The notes under the pieces: model-generated
What the model was told of the DNA's origin: nothing
What the model saw: the letters and a program-made list of their open reading frames with translations, nothing else
Database searches by the model: none
Shown: positions 29,691 through 40,400 of the stretch, piece after piece
How the letters are laid out: every line of letters begins with the position of its first letter
Position numbering within the stretch: position 1 is the stretch's first letter
Origin: Protonemura montana
Lineage: Eukaryota; Arthropoda; Insecta; Plecoptera; Nemouridae
Direction of reading: 5' to 3'
DNA: 64,000 nucleotides
NCBI GenBank assembly: GCA_947568835.1
Contig: OX387609.1
Span: forward strand, 11,485,660 to 11,549,659
Position numbers and translations under genes: made by a program

Positions 29691-31548
29691 ATGTCTGCAT
29701 CAGCGATGGAAAGTATCCTTTATTGCAAATATTGTATAGGTGGTTGTTTCGATCTTGGCGAGTTAAATTAGTTTAACCTGAAAGAATGTTGTCACATTTG
29801 ACAAACAGCCTTGAAGATCTTGTCCTACATAATGACTCATGATTATAATACCATCGTATTTAATCAACTTACAGATTATTGATAAACATTTACAGTCAAG
29901 TTTTACATATATAATGCTTGCTCCATTCTGTTCCCATATTATAATATGCCTAGTGTTGCGGAGACTCTCCCCACCATCATTGCACAGTCTTCTGCGTTAA
30001 GAGCCGTGTACTAGTCCTAAGATCGTGTTGCAAACTAATCCATATTACTATAATTTTCTACTTTCCTTAACTCCGTTCTGCAGAACATTTGTTCAATCTC
30101 AAGTTTGCTGTCAAGGAACTTGAAAGAAATGCCAAGAAATGTGAAAAGGAAGAACGAGTAGAGAAAACCAAATGTAAGAAAGCAATTCAAAAGGGAAACA
30201 CAGAAGGAGCAAAAATCCATGCTGAAAATGCGATTCGACAGAAGAACCAAGGTCTGAACTACTTGAGGATGAGTGCTCGAGTAGATGCCGTTGCAAGCAG
30301 AGTACAATCGGCTTTGACAACACGACGAGGTAAGATTTTCATTATCACTGTCATATGTCGTAACCATTTTTACCCCTGTTCAAGATGAGAATGTGACTTT
30401 GATATTTCGGAACCACTCGCCTTGTTTAGTGGCAAGAAATTACAAGGGGTATATGTGTTTACTTTTTCTGCGGGCTTTCCTTTCCAGTGACTCAGTCGAT
30501 GGCAGGCGTAGTGAAAGCCATGGATGCAGCTATGAAGTCGATGAACCTTGAGAAGATCTCTGGTCTGATGGACAAGTTTGAAAACCAGTTTGAGGACCTC
30601 GACGTTCAGAGCTCGTACATGGAGAACGCAATGAGTCAAACGACCACGACGTCTGTGCCGCAATCTGATGTCGAAAACCTCATGCAACAAGTTGCAGATG
30701 AAGCTGGGTATGAACTTAGTTGTAGTTGGACAGAGATTCATAGAAGACGCTATGAAGTATTTTTAATTTTAAGATGTTTTCTTTTAATCATCTTAGAAAA
30801 GAGAGTGAGTGCAACTTACCGGACATGAAAATTGACATTGCCTGGTGCACTTGTCAGAGAATTTAAATGTTTTGGCATGTTGCCTTTGTCAGTATGAGAG
30901 AATGAGTCAAAATATCTCTGACAGTAAAAAAGTCAATATCCCAAAACATTAAAATCCTCAGAAATTCTAGAAATTTCTCTATAAGCTCACTTTCTCTTTC
31001 CTTCTTCACAACATATATTCAGTCTCTTGGCACCCTATGCACATCATAGACTTTAATTTATACAACAATTATCTACTGGTGTGGTACTTTATACTTTTGA
31101 TATACTTTTGATAGGTAAAGACTTGATCATTTTATCCTTTTGTATATTTCTTAAATCCTTTTTTACATATTTAATATTTCCACCAATTGGCACACCAAAG
31201 CCAAACCTGTGTTAGATGTTAGATGGTAGATTGGTTTTCTTGATCTAGACTGTAAGTTTTAATGTATTTGCAGTAATTTTGCCATTTATTAGTTCCTCTG
31301 AAACAAACACACCTCTCCTCAGTTCTGAGCAATTACCAAACACTTCAAATGTTCAACTCTGTTGTATGAGTCTCTGTAGTAACAGTAGATTTTCAGGTTA
31401 TGTGAACTTATTATTTTGCTTGTTTCTGTCTAGATTGGAGCTGAATATGGAACTGCCCCAAGGACAGATGGGAAGTATTGGTGCCTCCACCCAAGTATCC
31501 TCTGAACAGGATGAACTCACTTCTCGACTGGCTCGTCTCAGGAACTGA
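29691..31548 (+). CDS. CHMP1: Charged multivesicular body protein 1 (ESCRT-III, Vps46/Did2)
   Basis: Four exons (29691-29712, 30084-30329, 30488-30707, 31434-31548) with GT-AG introns and matching phases encode 200 residues, the normal family length. The protein belongs to ESCRT-III: it polymerises on endosomal membranes and recruits and regulates Vps4, acting in multivesicular body sorting and cytokinesis. The N-terminal basic helical hairpin (EKHLFNLKFAVKELERNAKK, then CKKAIQKGNTEGAKIHAENA) and SARVDAVASRVQ are characteristic of CHMP1. The C-terminus ends in an MIM1 helix, DELTSRLARLRN, the binding site for MIT domains of Vps4 and spastin. The start ATG is followed by SASAMEKHLF, the usual short CHMP1 N-terminus. 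The gene is complete and expected to be functional. Confidence 0.96.
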
Positions 31549-32374
31549 GAACATTCTTTCGCTTACTCACCGTTACAGCTTGTAAAAATGAATATAATCG
31601 TTAGCTTCTTGTATCATACCACGTACAGTGCATTTGTCGGATTTCGAATGTGATGACCATTGCAGTGTCCATTATTTTTATTGATCGGTAGGGATTGCTA
31701 TGCTACGCTGTGTTTGATTCAACGATTATTAAATTTTATTCTTTATATTGTACCTTTTCAGCCTGCTATTGAATTAATATATTATTAATATTATTTGTGA
31801 CATTGTGAATACGGATGTAAGTAGATTTTTTGAGTTTCTATTGCAACATTTGAAAAAAATAAGTGCCTCCAAAAACAATTTGCAATTGTAAGAGTTTCTC
31901 TAAGAACTCGATGAAATCTTAATGCTAAATGCTTGTATTTTTGGTTGAAAACAAATCAATCAGAATGAAACGGAAACCAAATCAATGGCTAGGCAATTCA
32001 TCGAATTTTCAATTGTGCTTGAGCAAAACTTGGGAAGCGCAGACACATTTTTTTATTTTAGTAACTTTACGAAACAATGTATTCTTGATTTTAGCGAAAT
32101 ACAAATGTAGAAGAATGTGGAGACCATCGTAGGTCTGGCAAAAGATCAGTGCATGCTCATCTATCCTACATATGATGTAACTGCCGTTCCACAATTCAAT
32201 TAAATATCAGGAAACCAAAAGATCGTAGCGCTTATTTTTCTGTAACCTTTGTTCCTTCCCAATGACATTTTTTAAATTCTGTTTTTCCAGAGAGATGTAT
32301 AAAAAAGTAAATGCTTGGTATGCGTTTTGATAAAAACATTTTGAAAACTGCCATCACAGGAACATCTTGACGTT
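31549..32374. other. 3' region of CHMP1 and convergent minus-strand gene, no further gene
   Basis: AT-rich. A poly(A) signal-like sequence is not sharply defined; the CHMP1 transcript probably ends around 31730-31800, where ATTAAA and AATTAATATA occur. No coding sequence is supported. Confidence 0.4.
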
Positions 32375-32869
32375 CTATCCTTGGTCGTCGTGGGAACTCA
32401 CGAGAGAAAATCTCTCTGAGCTTGCATTACCAAACAAGTCGTCCGTCATGATCACCCGAACATTTTTATTCTGCTGCACAGCCTTTTTCTCGTCAACCGG
32501 TTCAATAGATTTCAAAATCGTTTTGTACATAGGATCTTGCATGAAAGAAAATGTACAGTTTTCCAATTCGTCGTCAGAGTCGTTTATTCTCATCGGGTCT
32601 TTCTCTAGCTCGAGAGCTTTGAGCCCTTTGAGAGGTTCGCTAGTTCTATCTCCACCGGCTTCTCGATCGTACGACGCTATAACTCGAGCCCCACACGATC
32701 CAGCTAGCTTCGGATCCAATACATTCAGCATCACGGTGTATCCTTGGTCGACCTTGCCGCTCAGCCCAGAGTTATCGAGGGTGATTTCACCACCAGCACT
32801 TTTCTGCATCATCGGTTGAAATCCCATCGAAATCGGGTACTCCGGCGTCTTTCCCAGCTGTGGATACAC
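32375..32869 (-). CDS. Last coding exon of an unassigned minus-strand gene or isoform
   Basis: The exon follows an acceptor CTCAATTTTCCAG (ending at 32870) and reads 164 codons to TAG at 32375-32377. The protein is acidic and well composed (GFQPMMQKSAGGEITLDNSG, GARVIASYDREAGGD, INDSDDELENCTFSF, VRVIMTDDLFGNASSERF). No domain is recognised. It needs a phase-0 upstream exon. The exon at 33377-33474 ends in phase 1, so a further exon or another donor must exist between them. It may be the 3' end of an isoform of the HMG-box gene or a separate gene. Confidence 0.6.
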   Translation of the reverse strand: MYPQLGKTPEYPISMGFQPMMQKSAGGEITLDNSGLSGKVDQGYTVMLNVLDPKLAGSCGARVIASYDREAGGDRTSEPLKGLKALELEKDPMRINDSDDELENCTFSFMQDPMYKTILKSIEPVDEKKAVQQNKNVRVIMTDDLFGNASSERFSLVSSHDDQG

Positions 32870-33376
32870 CTGGAAAATTGAGGTTTTTATGTTTAGAGGT
32901 TTTTTCTTTTTGTTCCTTGTTTGGTCTTTAACAGCTTTCAGCACGCAGCATTCAATCTCTCAAAGATGTCAACCTCACGCTTATATTCAAATTCAATTCG
33001 ATATTTATTAGCAGCTAAGAAAATGACATTACATTGTAAAATATAATCAAATTATATAGTTGTGTATATTAATTACAAATAAAAAAATTTCAATTTCAAT
33101 GATTAGTTAAATAATGCTACACCGGCACATTTTGTTTAAAGCAACAACTACTTCTTAACCTATATCTATAATGTTTGCCAGTGATTGCGATGGAACAAAC
33201 GTCAGTGTGTTGATTGACCATCAAGAAAAATCTGAGAATCACCCAACTGAGCTAAAAACAAACTGTTACACTGTTTTTATTTACAACCATTTCTAACACC
33301 TGGCTGATTTTAAATTTAAGAGCATGGAAACTCTGCTGTATGGTAAAGGTAAGAGGAAGGACAGAACTCAACTCAC

Positions 33377-34325
33377 CAAACTTGAAAAGGCTGCCCCATG
33401 ATGGAATGATTATGGCTGCTTTGTGTTGGTATTGAAGGTCCACGTAAAGTACCAGCTTTTTCAACCTTGGAAATCTGTGTTCTTTCTTTTCTCTTTCCCA
33501 TTACTTAGAGAGAGAGGCAGAAATAAAAAAAAATAACAAAAAAAATCTGTTTATATGCCTTGCAAAATAATAAATATTTTTTTTTTAAATCTCAGGTGGA
33601 AATATCTACTCACTGCTTAGGTAATGTCCAAACGTTTTGTAACTTACCAGCTCTTTTATCAAAGGTCCAATTTGCCGGATTGAACGTGTCACAGAAACCC
33701 TCAGCTGTCAAAAAGGCTTACCAGGTAACTGGAGATAGAACTAATTCGCATACCAAGTAAATGATATTCCGTACAGAAATTCTACTGTAAAAAACATGGT
33801 GCTGTACGATTCCCAACGTGCCTGATTGACGAACGTGCCCGTAGGATAAGGCACGTTGTTGACATCGCCTCGGAAATCCAGGCTCGGAACGATGTAGTCG
33901 TAGTACGTGAACTGCGGCCCGGTGACCTCCGCTGGATAGAAGCCGTATTTATTCTCGTGGCTCGACTTCGACTGCTGCGAGTTTGTTGCTGTCGGCGTTA
34001 TCAACGACAGGCGTAGTGAGGAAACACTTGGTTGGAATTTTGAATGTAATCTTGTGAGACCTCAATGAAAATGTCACTTTTGATATAGATATTCATGTCA
34101 TTTACTCATTGCCTTGCAATTGATTACAGAAATTGGTTCTGGTGTTTAATCTTAGCAAGTACATGCTGACAATCAAATGGATATGGTTAGTTTGTAGATA
34201 ATGGTACCTGGGTTTTTGACAGGAGTTGGATACATATAGAGTGGCCAGCTGGCTGGCTCACTGCCTTGTAGGTATTTGAAGTAGGCTTTCGTTGGGGAGA
34301 TTTGAGGCATAGAATTTGAATTCTC
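33377..34325 (-). CDS. Group of three linked minus-strand exons, gene unassigned
   Basis: The exons are 34208-34325, 33796-33988 and 33377-33474. Acceptors are TTTATTTCTAG, GCCGACAG and CACAG; donors are GTACCA, GTTTTT (weak) and GTGAGT. The phases agree across the group (0 in, 1, 2, then 1 out). The products are Tyr/Pro-rich (EPASWPLYMYPTPVKNP; NKYGFYPAEVTGPQFTYYDY; NNVPYPTGTFVNQARWESY), then a compact hydrophobic stretch (LKKLVLYVDLQYQHKAAIII). The entry phase is compatible with the donor at 38191 of the HMG-box gene, so these could be an alternative 3' part of it. I do not recognise a family. Confidence 0.5.
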
Positions 34326-34329
34326 CTAG

Positions 34330-37190
34330 AAATAAAGGAAGTAAGAAATCAGGAATTAATAGGATCAATAGGGATCGTGGTGCTCTCTGCTAGATACACT
34401 GCAAGAAAAGCAGGAACAGAAAAAATCAAGGGATATTCAGGTTCAATTCAGATAAATATACCGGTTATTTGTTTCTTCATTTTTGATATGAATATATTTG
34501 ATTAGAATATCGACAACAACAAACATATTTTAGTTTGTACATTGTAACGTAATATTATATCTGGTGTTAACTTATCTAGATTGACTGTCATTCTTCCAAA
34601 CAGCATGAAATCCTCATCAACTTTAGTCATCAACCATTTTCTTGTTGGTATAATCATGGAGTTGGATAGCCAATTAGAGTTGAACATCCAACTCCATGGT
34701 ATATAATATACATACTAAGTATTACAATGGGAAGAAAGGGTTAATTAAACAGATATATTTAGCATCTGTAATTCATTGTTAATTATAGTTTAAATTAATG
34801 CTCATTGTTTTACAATTCATGACAAAAAGGGAACAAAAAACTTTTGACTTAAATGCAACATCACAAAGAAATTCCGCCGAGTCGAGATGCAGAAATATTA
34901 CTGAGCGGAACATGTTGCGGAAGGTTCAACAATTTGGCATCCTCTTGAATAACTTAAGTTTACAGATCTAAAATGCATTTTTGAAAATGCCCACATAATA
35001 CAATAATTGCCCTTCATCAACATGAGACGGTAAAACTAATCTTTAAGTAATCTTAAACAGCTGGTAACTTGCTTGCCCACCGTTGAAATGATATCGACAG
35101 AAATGGTTAAGAACTCTGGAATTCTGTGATTACAATTAACAAGTGTACTTTTAATCATGCATCCAAACTTAACTTAATGCTACACATTGTTAATTATGTT
35201 TTATTTATAAATATGATCACCATCTTTTTTTTTTTAGTTGATTATTTGATTATAGTTAATAAATAGTGAGCCAATAGGCTCTAATATTTGAAACCTCCAG
35301 CTCAGCTTGGGGTCTTAATAAATAAAAGTTCTTCTCCGTCTTGTACCGAACGGTTGGAAACGATACTCAAAGAAAACACTACGTTAGGACTGGTTCGCAT
35401 CCAATATAAGTTCCCCCTTAGTTTTTAACTAGAACATTCACATGGGTAAGGGGTTGGCACCATAGGAGTAGCGTGGCCCCGACTGAAGAAGGGGACCAAT
35501 CGCAGCGCGACAACATTCATTTGTACAAATTGGAGTCGAAGCCAGAATAAATGGAAGCCTAAATGATCGCAGAGAAATTTTTACCATCGCGATTCTTTTC
35601 TAACTGAGTAATGTCGAGAATTAAATATCTCTTACCGTTTATACTATGACAGTATATTGTTTTATGAGGTTTGTAAAATTTTATAAATAATTTGTTTTCA
35701 ATTTTTTTACTGTTTAAACTTTATGAATGACTGACTGTCTTTGCTAGACCTGATAGGAAAGTGGGCGACAACGTTGAAAGATTTGCAGTCTTGTTCGTGA
35801 TCCGTTGGTAGGTTTGTCCTGATAAAAATTTGACTACGATCAGACTATCGGCAACAGATCGCCACTAATGTAACGGAAGGGCAGCCTCTTCTCTATGCTA
35901 GACATCTTCTATAGACGAGCACAAACATGTAATTATGGTAAAGTTATCTTCACTACATTGTTCTAAATTTATATTTACATTATATTATAGTTTATTTTTG
36001 TATCACCAGGAATATTTTAAACCTTTGTCCTTTGCTAAACATTTTCCCTGTTTATAATTTTTAAATGGGATAAACTTTTCTTTGAAATATTTTTAAGGCA
36101 CTCCAACAATTGGACTCGAAGTCAGTTTTCCTCTGCGCGCGCTGGAAACTTTGTTCAGCGAGCAGCCAACTAATTTAATCCGCTAATTACTTATGAATGA
36201 CGGCAATGAAATGGTATGTAAAGTGACAGGGAAAGAGGTTAGGGCCCGCGATATTGTTCCAATCGAATCGTGAGCAGAAAGGGGTAATCCTAGCGATATT
36301 TCGACGAGCTTCTTAGCTATCAGTTTTAGTAGAGGAAATTAAAAGAGTTTCTTTTTTTATCTTGCGCTATAAATTTAGATGATATTTTGATTAATTGCCT
36401 AGATTAGAATACAAGACGTTTAGATTGGTTTAAACTTGGTCCCTAAAATATAAGTATTTAAAAATTGGCATTAAAACTTTAGTTTAGTAGGTTTATGATT
36501 ATTGACGGCTAATGCATCCTCCTATGTTAAACACGTTTAATTTTATTTCAATTTGGATTGGTTTTTTTTTAAACTTAAAAGTGTTCAATTTAGAATTCAA
36601 GGGAAACACTTTCTGTTTTCCAGATAGCTACTTGAAAATCGAAGGCACATGATTGGGAGATGATGGTTACAAAATGCTGCAAGCTACCTAATCATTCTTT
36701 GTCATCAATAGTAGTTTGAATCTCTAGTTAATATTCCTTCGATTCATATAATATATCATCGGAAAATCGAGCCCCGCTAAAACAAAAAGTCGAATCTCTG
36801 ACAAGAAAACGAACGATGATTACTCCTCCCCTGAATCTGATGTTGGTATTCGAAAATCAATTCAAACTAAATTGTTAAAACCTCAACATCGGTTGGAGCC
36901 AATAGGCACAAAGAAACATGTACAATCAATAACGTTTTCGCATAATAAATAATATAAGTACAAAAGGGTGACCTCACAATCTCTAGCCGTGGACAGGAAA
37001 TTTCATCAACTTGAGGATCCAATTCACAAAATGCAGCAATCTCTTAACTTCGATCTACCTTAAGACTTTCTAAACATGGTAATTTTCTTGGATCATTCTG
37101 AGACATGCAGGGTAAACATGCATTAGGAATGTTGTTTCTGGGCATGTGGGTTCCAGGTATATGGGTGCTGGGTACTTAATCTCTTCTGAA
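34330..37190. other. Non-coding or weakly coding DNA between exon groups
   Basis: Mostly AT-rich with no repeats recognised. An open plus-strand stretch at 36752-36952 (SRISDKKTNDDYSSPESDVG ... ending at TAA followed by AATAA) is coding-like but lacks a clear acceptor. A minus-strand open frame at 34502-34687 has a short inverted repeat (CCAACTCCAT/ATGGAGTTGG) around its start. Neither is annotated as a gene. Confidence 0.35.
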
Positions 37191-37198
37191 ATTTTCAG

Positions 37199-37376
37199 AG
37201 AAAATTCTGCTGGCAGGGTTATTTCAGATAGAAAACGGAGACTATCACATGCAGAATCTATCGGGACTTCAGGAAAACCCACAAAGAAAGACCATAGAAC
37301 CTTTGGTGAAAGATTGCAAAAAGCCAGCGCCGTAACAAAAGAACCGAAATTAAAGCTACAAAAAACAAATCTTTAA
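37199..37376 (+). CDS. Possible plus-strand terminal exon (uncertain)
   Basis: A good acceptor tract (TTAATCTCTTCTGAAATTTTCAG, ending at 37198) precedes 58 codons ending at TAA 37374-37376. The product is basic and Ser/Lys-rich (GRVISDRKRRLSHAESIGTS, KKDHRTFGERLQKASAVTKE). It shares an R(V/I)SD(R/K)K motif with the open stretch at 36.8 kb. No upstream exon is identified. The opposite strand is also open here (37070-37282), so one of the two is a shadow. Confidence 0.3.
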
Positions 37377-37445
37377 GAACTAGACATCACAGTAACTGTG
37401 AATCCATCAAAACTATGCCCAAATATCAAAAAAAATCTTCTCCTA

Positions 37446-40400
37446 TTAGTGCTGCGAATAGAACTCTCGCTGGTAGTCGTAGAATGTGTATCCGCTGTCT
37501 TCCAGTCCAAGTCCAGTCTCGTCTTCGTCGTAGAGTTCATCGATATCGCACTGCGGGGCTCTGACTGCGTTCCCGGCGCCGCTCTGGTTGGTGAAACCGT
37601 CGTTGTGGTAACGCCCAATCTCTGTCTGCCCGAAGGCCTGAACGAATGCTGGCAGCCGATTGGCCGGGTTGTTTACCTGGTTTGGCTGGCTGGACTTCTT
37701 GGCGATTGTCGACGTCTCCACCAACGCTACCGCCGTTGATGTATTTGTTGTGGGCTGCGTACTGGAATCTTCTGCCGTCGGCTGGAACAAAACGTTGGCA
37801 ATCGGAAAATGTTTGGAAACCGAGTGGGTTTTAATTGGACTGTATTGGCAAGTACAGAGCGTAGTTCAGAGTAGAGAAAGATGAAAGTCTATCGATTGGT
37901 TTCGTTTACCTTAAGGTACTTGAAATAAGTACTTGGGTATATAAGAAAAAGTTTGGTGAAGCAGATATGCGTTTCTCTTTTTTGGGGGTTGTTAACTTGC
38001 TTAGGTCTTATTATTGGGTTTTAGCAGATGTGGTGCCCCCAACAGCTACAGGTGTCCTTGCCACATGGTGTCAGTGTCCATTCCCCTTTGAGTGGTTTTA
38101 CTCCCTATAACGGTTGAAGTGTACCTACAGGCATGGTCACCCATCCAACATCCCACCTCTGGCAATGCTACTTAGCCTGAGATGCCTTACCTTGACTTGC
38201 TTGGGCGGGCCTGGCGGTTTGGCCGGCACGTTCTGCTGAGTGGGTGCCTCAAAGGGCGCCATGTAGCCCTGAGCGGACTGCGAGGCGGCGCCCTGCGCGT
38301 GCTGCGCGTGCTGCATGCGTTGCTGCTGTTGTTGCACGTAGAGAGGGGCCCCATGTTGCTGCCAACTCTGGCCGTACGCAGGCGCGTGGTCCTGCAACGG
38401 CATGGGGTTGTAGGCGTTACCAATGTCCGCATTCAACGGACCAAAATAACAAGATACATTAGTATCTTAACTTAGATACTTAGATCTTACTTAGATCTTA
38501 GATACTTTAGTTAAACTGAGGGGAATCTAATACAAACGTCAAAGTAATCTTCAATTATTTAAGGAATCGTTATTGGTACTGCCCCCCTACGATATTGCAA
38601 AACAAGAACAACTCATTAACGGCCGTTTGTGGAGCCAAAAAGTGGAGAGGCACAAAACAAATCTCCAAAACTGCACCACACTTTTGAATATTGAGATCGA
38701 TTGCCCTGTCCGTTGACTCATATCTCATAAGTAATTGAATAACAATCATTATTTCGACTTCATTTTATGTACACAGCCATCAGGTTTCACTGCAACTAAA
38801 TTTAAAAACCGCCTACTGAAGACATGTCCCTGACTACATTCTCCAACGAATAATTGTAAGTCATCGATTGAAATCAGTCCGTGAAGTCGTTCAGAATGTC
38901 CCCCTGCCAACCTCCACTCTATCCCTGTCATACCTGTTGCACGTAACAGGGATACCACGAGTGCATCATATTCGGGTAGACTGCCGCGCCTTGATCGTGG
39001 TTCTGGTACGCTGCAGAGACGTCCATAAAGTTGTCGGGCACCACGTACTGTTGAGAGGCCATCTCGCCCCAAGCTGGGGGGTACATGGGCATGTAGCCCT
39101 TCTTCCCGCCGACCCCGGGGACCCCCATGACGCCGTCGTGGAGCACACGTTGCACCGAGCCGCCCATGCTCGACTTCGACTAAACGAACAAAAGTAGTGG
39201 GCATTCAACGACTGGCGATGTCCATCAGTGCTCAGGTCATTTGCTAACGAGGTGGCATTGGTACATCGAAAGAAAACAAGTGTTTGGGAAGAGGACCATA
39301 AAAAATAACAAGCATCTGGGAAAATGAATAAGGGAGAGAATGTTAAACATACTGATAAGCACAGTGGATTACAGAAAAAAACTTTGGCTCCTCGTTGGTG
39401 GAGAATAAACGGCCAAATCAAGTAAATTTGGTGGAAAGTTTCAAATAATTGTGTTGTAGTCTTCGGTTTTCTGTTTGGAGGTAATATTTTACTCGGTACT
39501 GTTTGACTAGCGGGCTATTACAAAGGTGAGCGGCGAGTTTTCTGCCAGGAACTTGATTCGCCGCCAAAACGAGCGCTGAGCTCGCGGCGAGGTGAGAACA
39601 AAGTCGCATCGCGTCGCGTCGGAAAGAAGCGATCAATAAATTGAGACGGTCATGACGACAACGAAAACGGAGCGAATTTTCGAATCGAGCCGTAACGCGG
39701 CAAACTGCGCTCTAAGTGTAACGAAAAGCAAGACAGACCACGTGAACGGCGAGGGGCAAATCTCGGGGTAAGAGGGGCATTGACCCATTTTCACGGCGCC
39801 CTCCTCCGATGAGATGCTACAACACTCCGTCTATCACGTCAACGTCATCATCGTCTTCTGCCTTGCTCATCCACCTTTGGAGCTGCGTCAATACCTCGGA
39901 CAGGGGGTGGGGAAGGAAAGGGGGCTTCTGTCAGGAATACAAGCAGCTCACAGTACGCCTCAGGGTCCTGTTTCGTCGTTCTTTGCCCCCCTTCCCTCCC
40001 ACAAGTTGATAAGTTTGAAAATTTGAAAAATTTGGTGCAGAAAGGGACAACCGAATTTGGGCGCCAAATAAAAGAAGGGTTGTAATTTGTATTATTCCAA
40101 AAACGCCATCGATCCAGTCTCTTGGTATCCCCGGTTATCTCGGACGCCCCCCCCCTTCCAACCCCTTTTAGAATCACCCCTTGTCAAAGAATCGCCGCTC
40201 TATGAGCGAGTGTCGCCTGTCACCGGACTTTCCGCGTCGCATGATATTTTTGACATGTTCTCTACATCCAAGCAGCGCCAACTATTGACGCCGTCCGACG
40301 GCGACGCCGACGCCGACGTCGCGGCCGACGCGCGCCGAACTATTGGCGGGAAGCGTCGCGACGCTGTCGAGCCGACGTCGCCATGGCAACCTCGGGCCGA

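Noticed and set aside
37373..37884. Several plus-strand open frames over the last HMG-gene exon
   Set aside because: They are shadows of the minus-strand exon, whose splice site, phase and stop are consistent.
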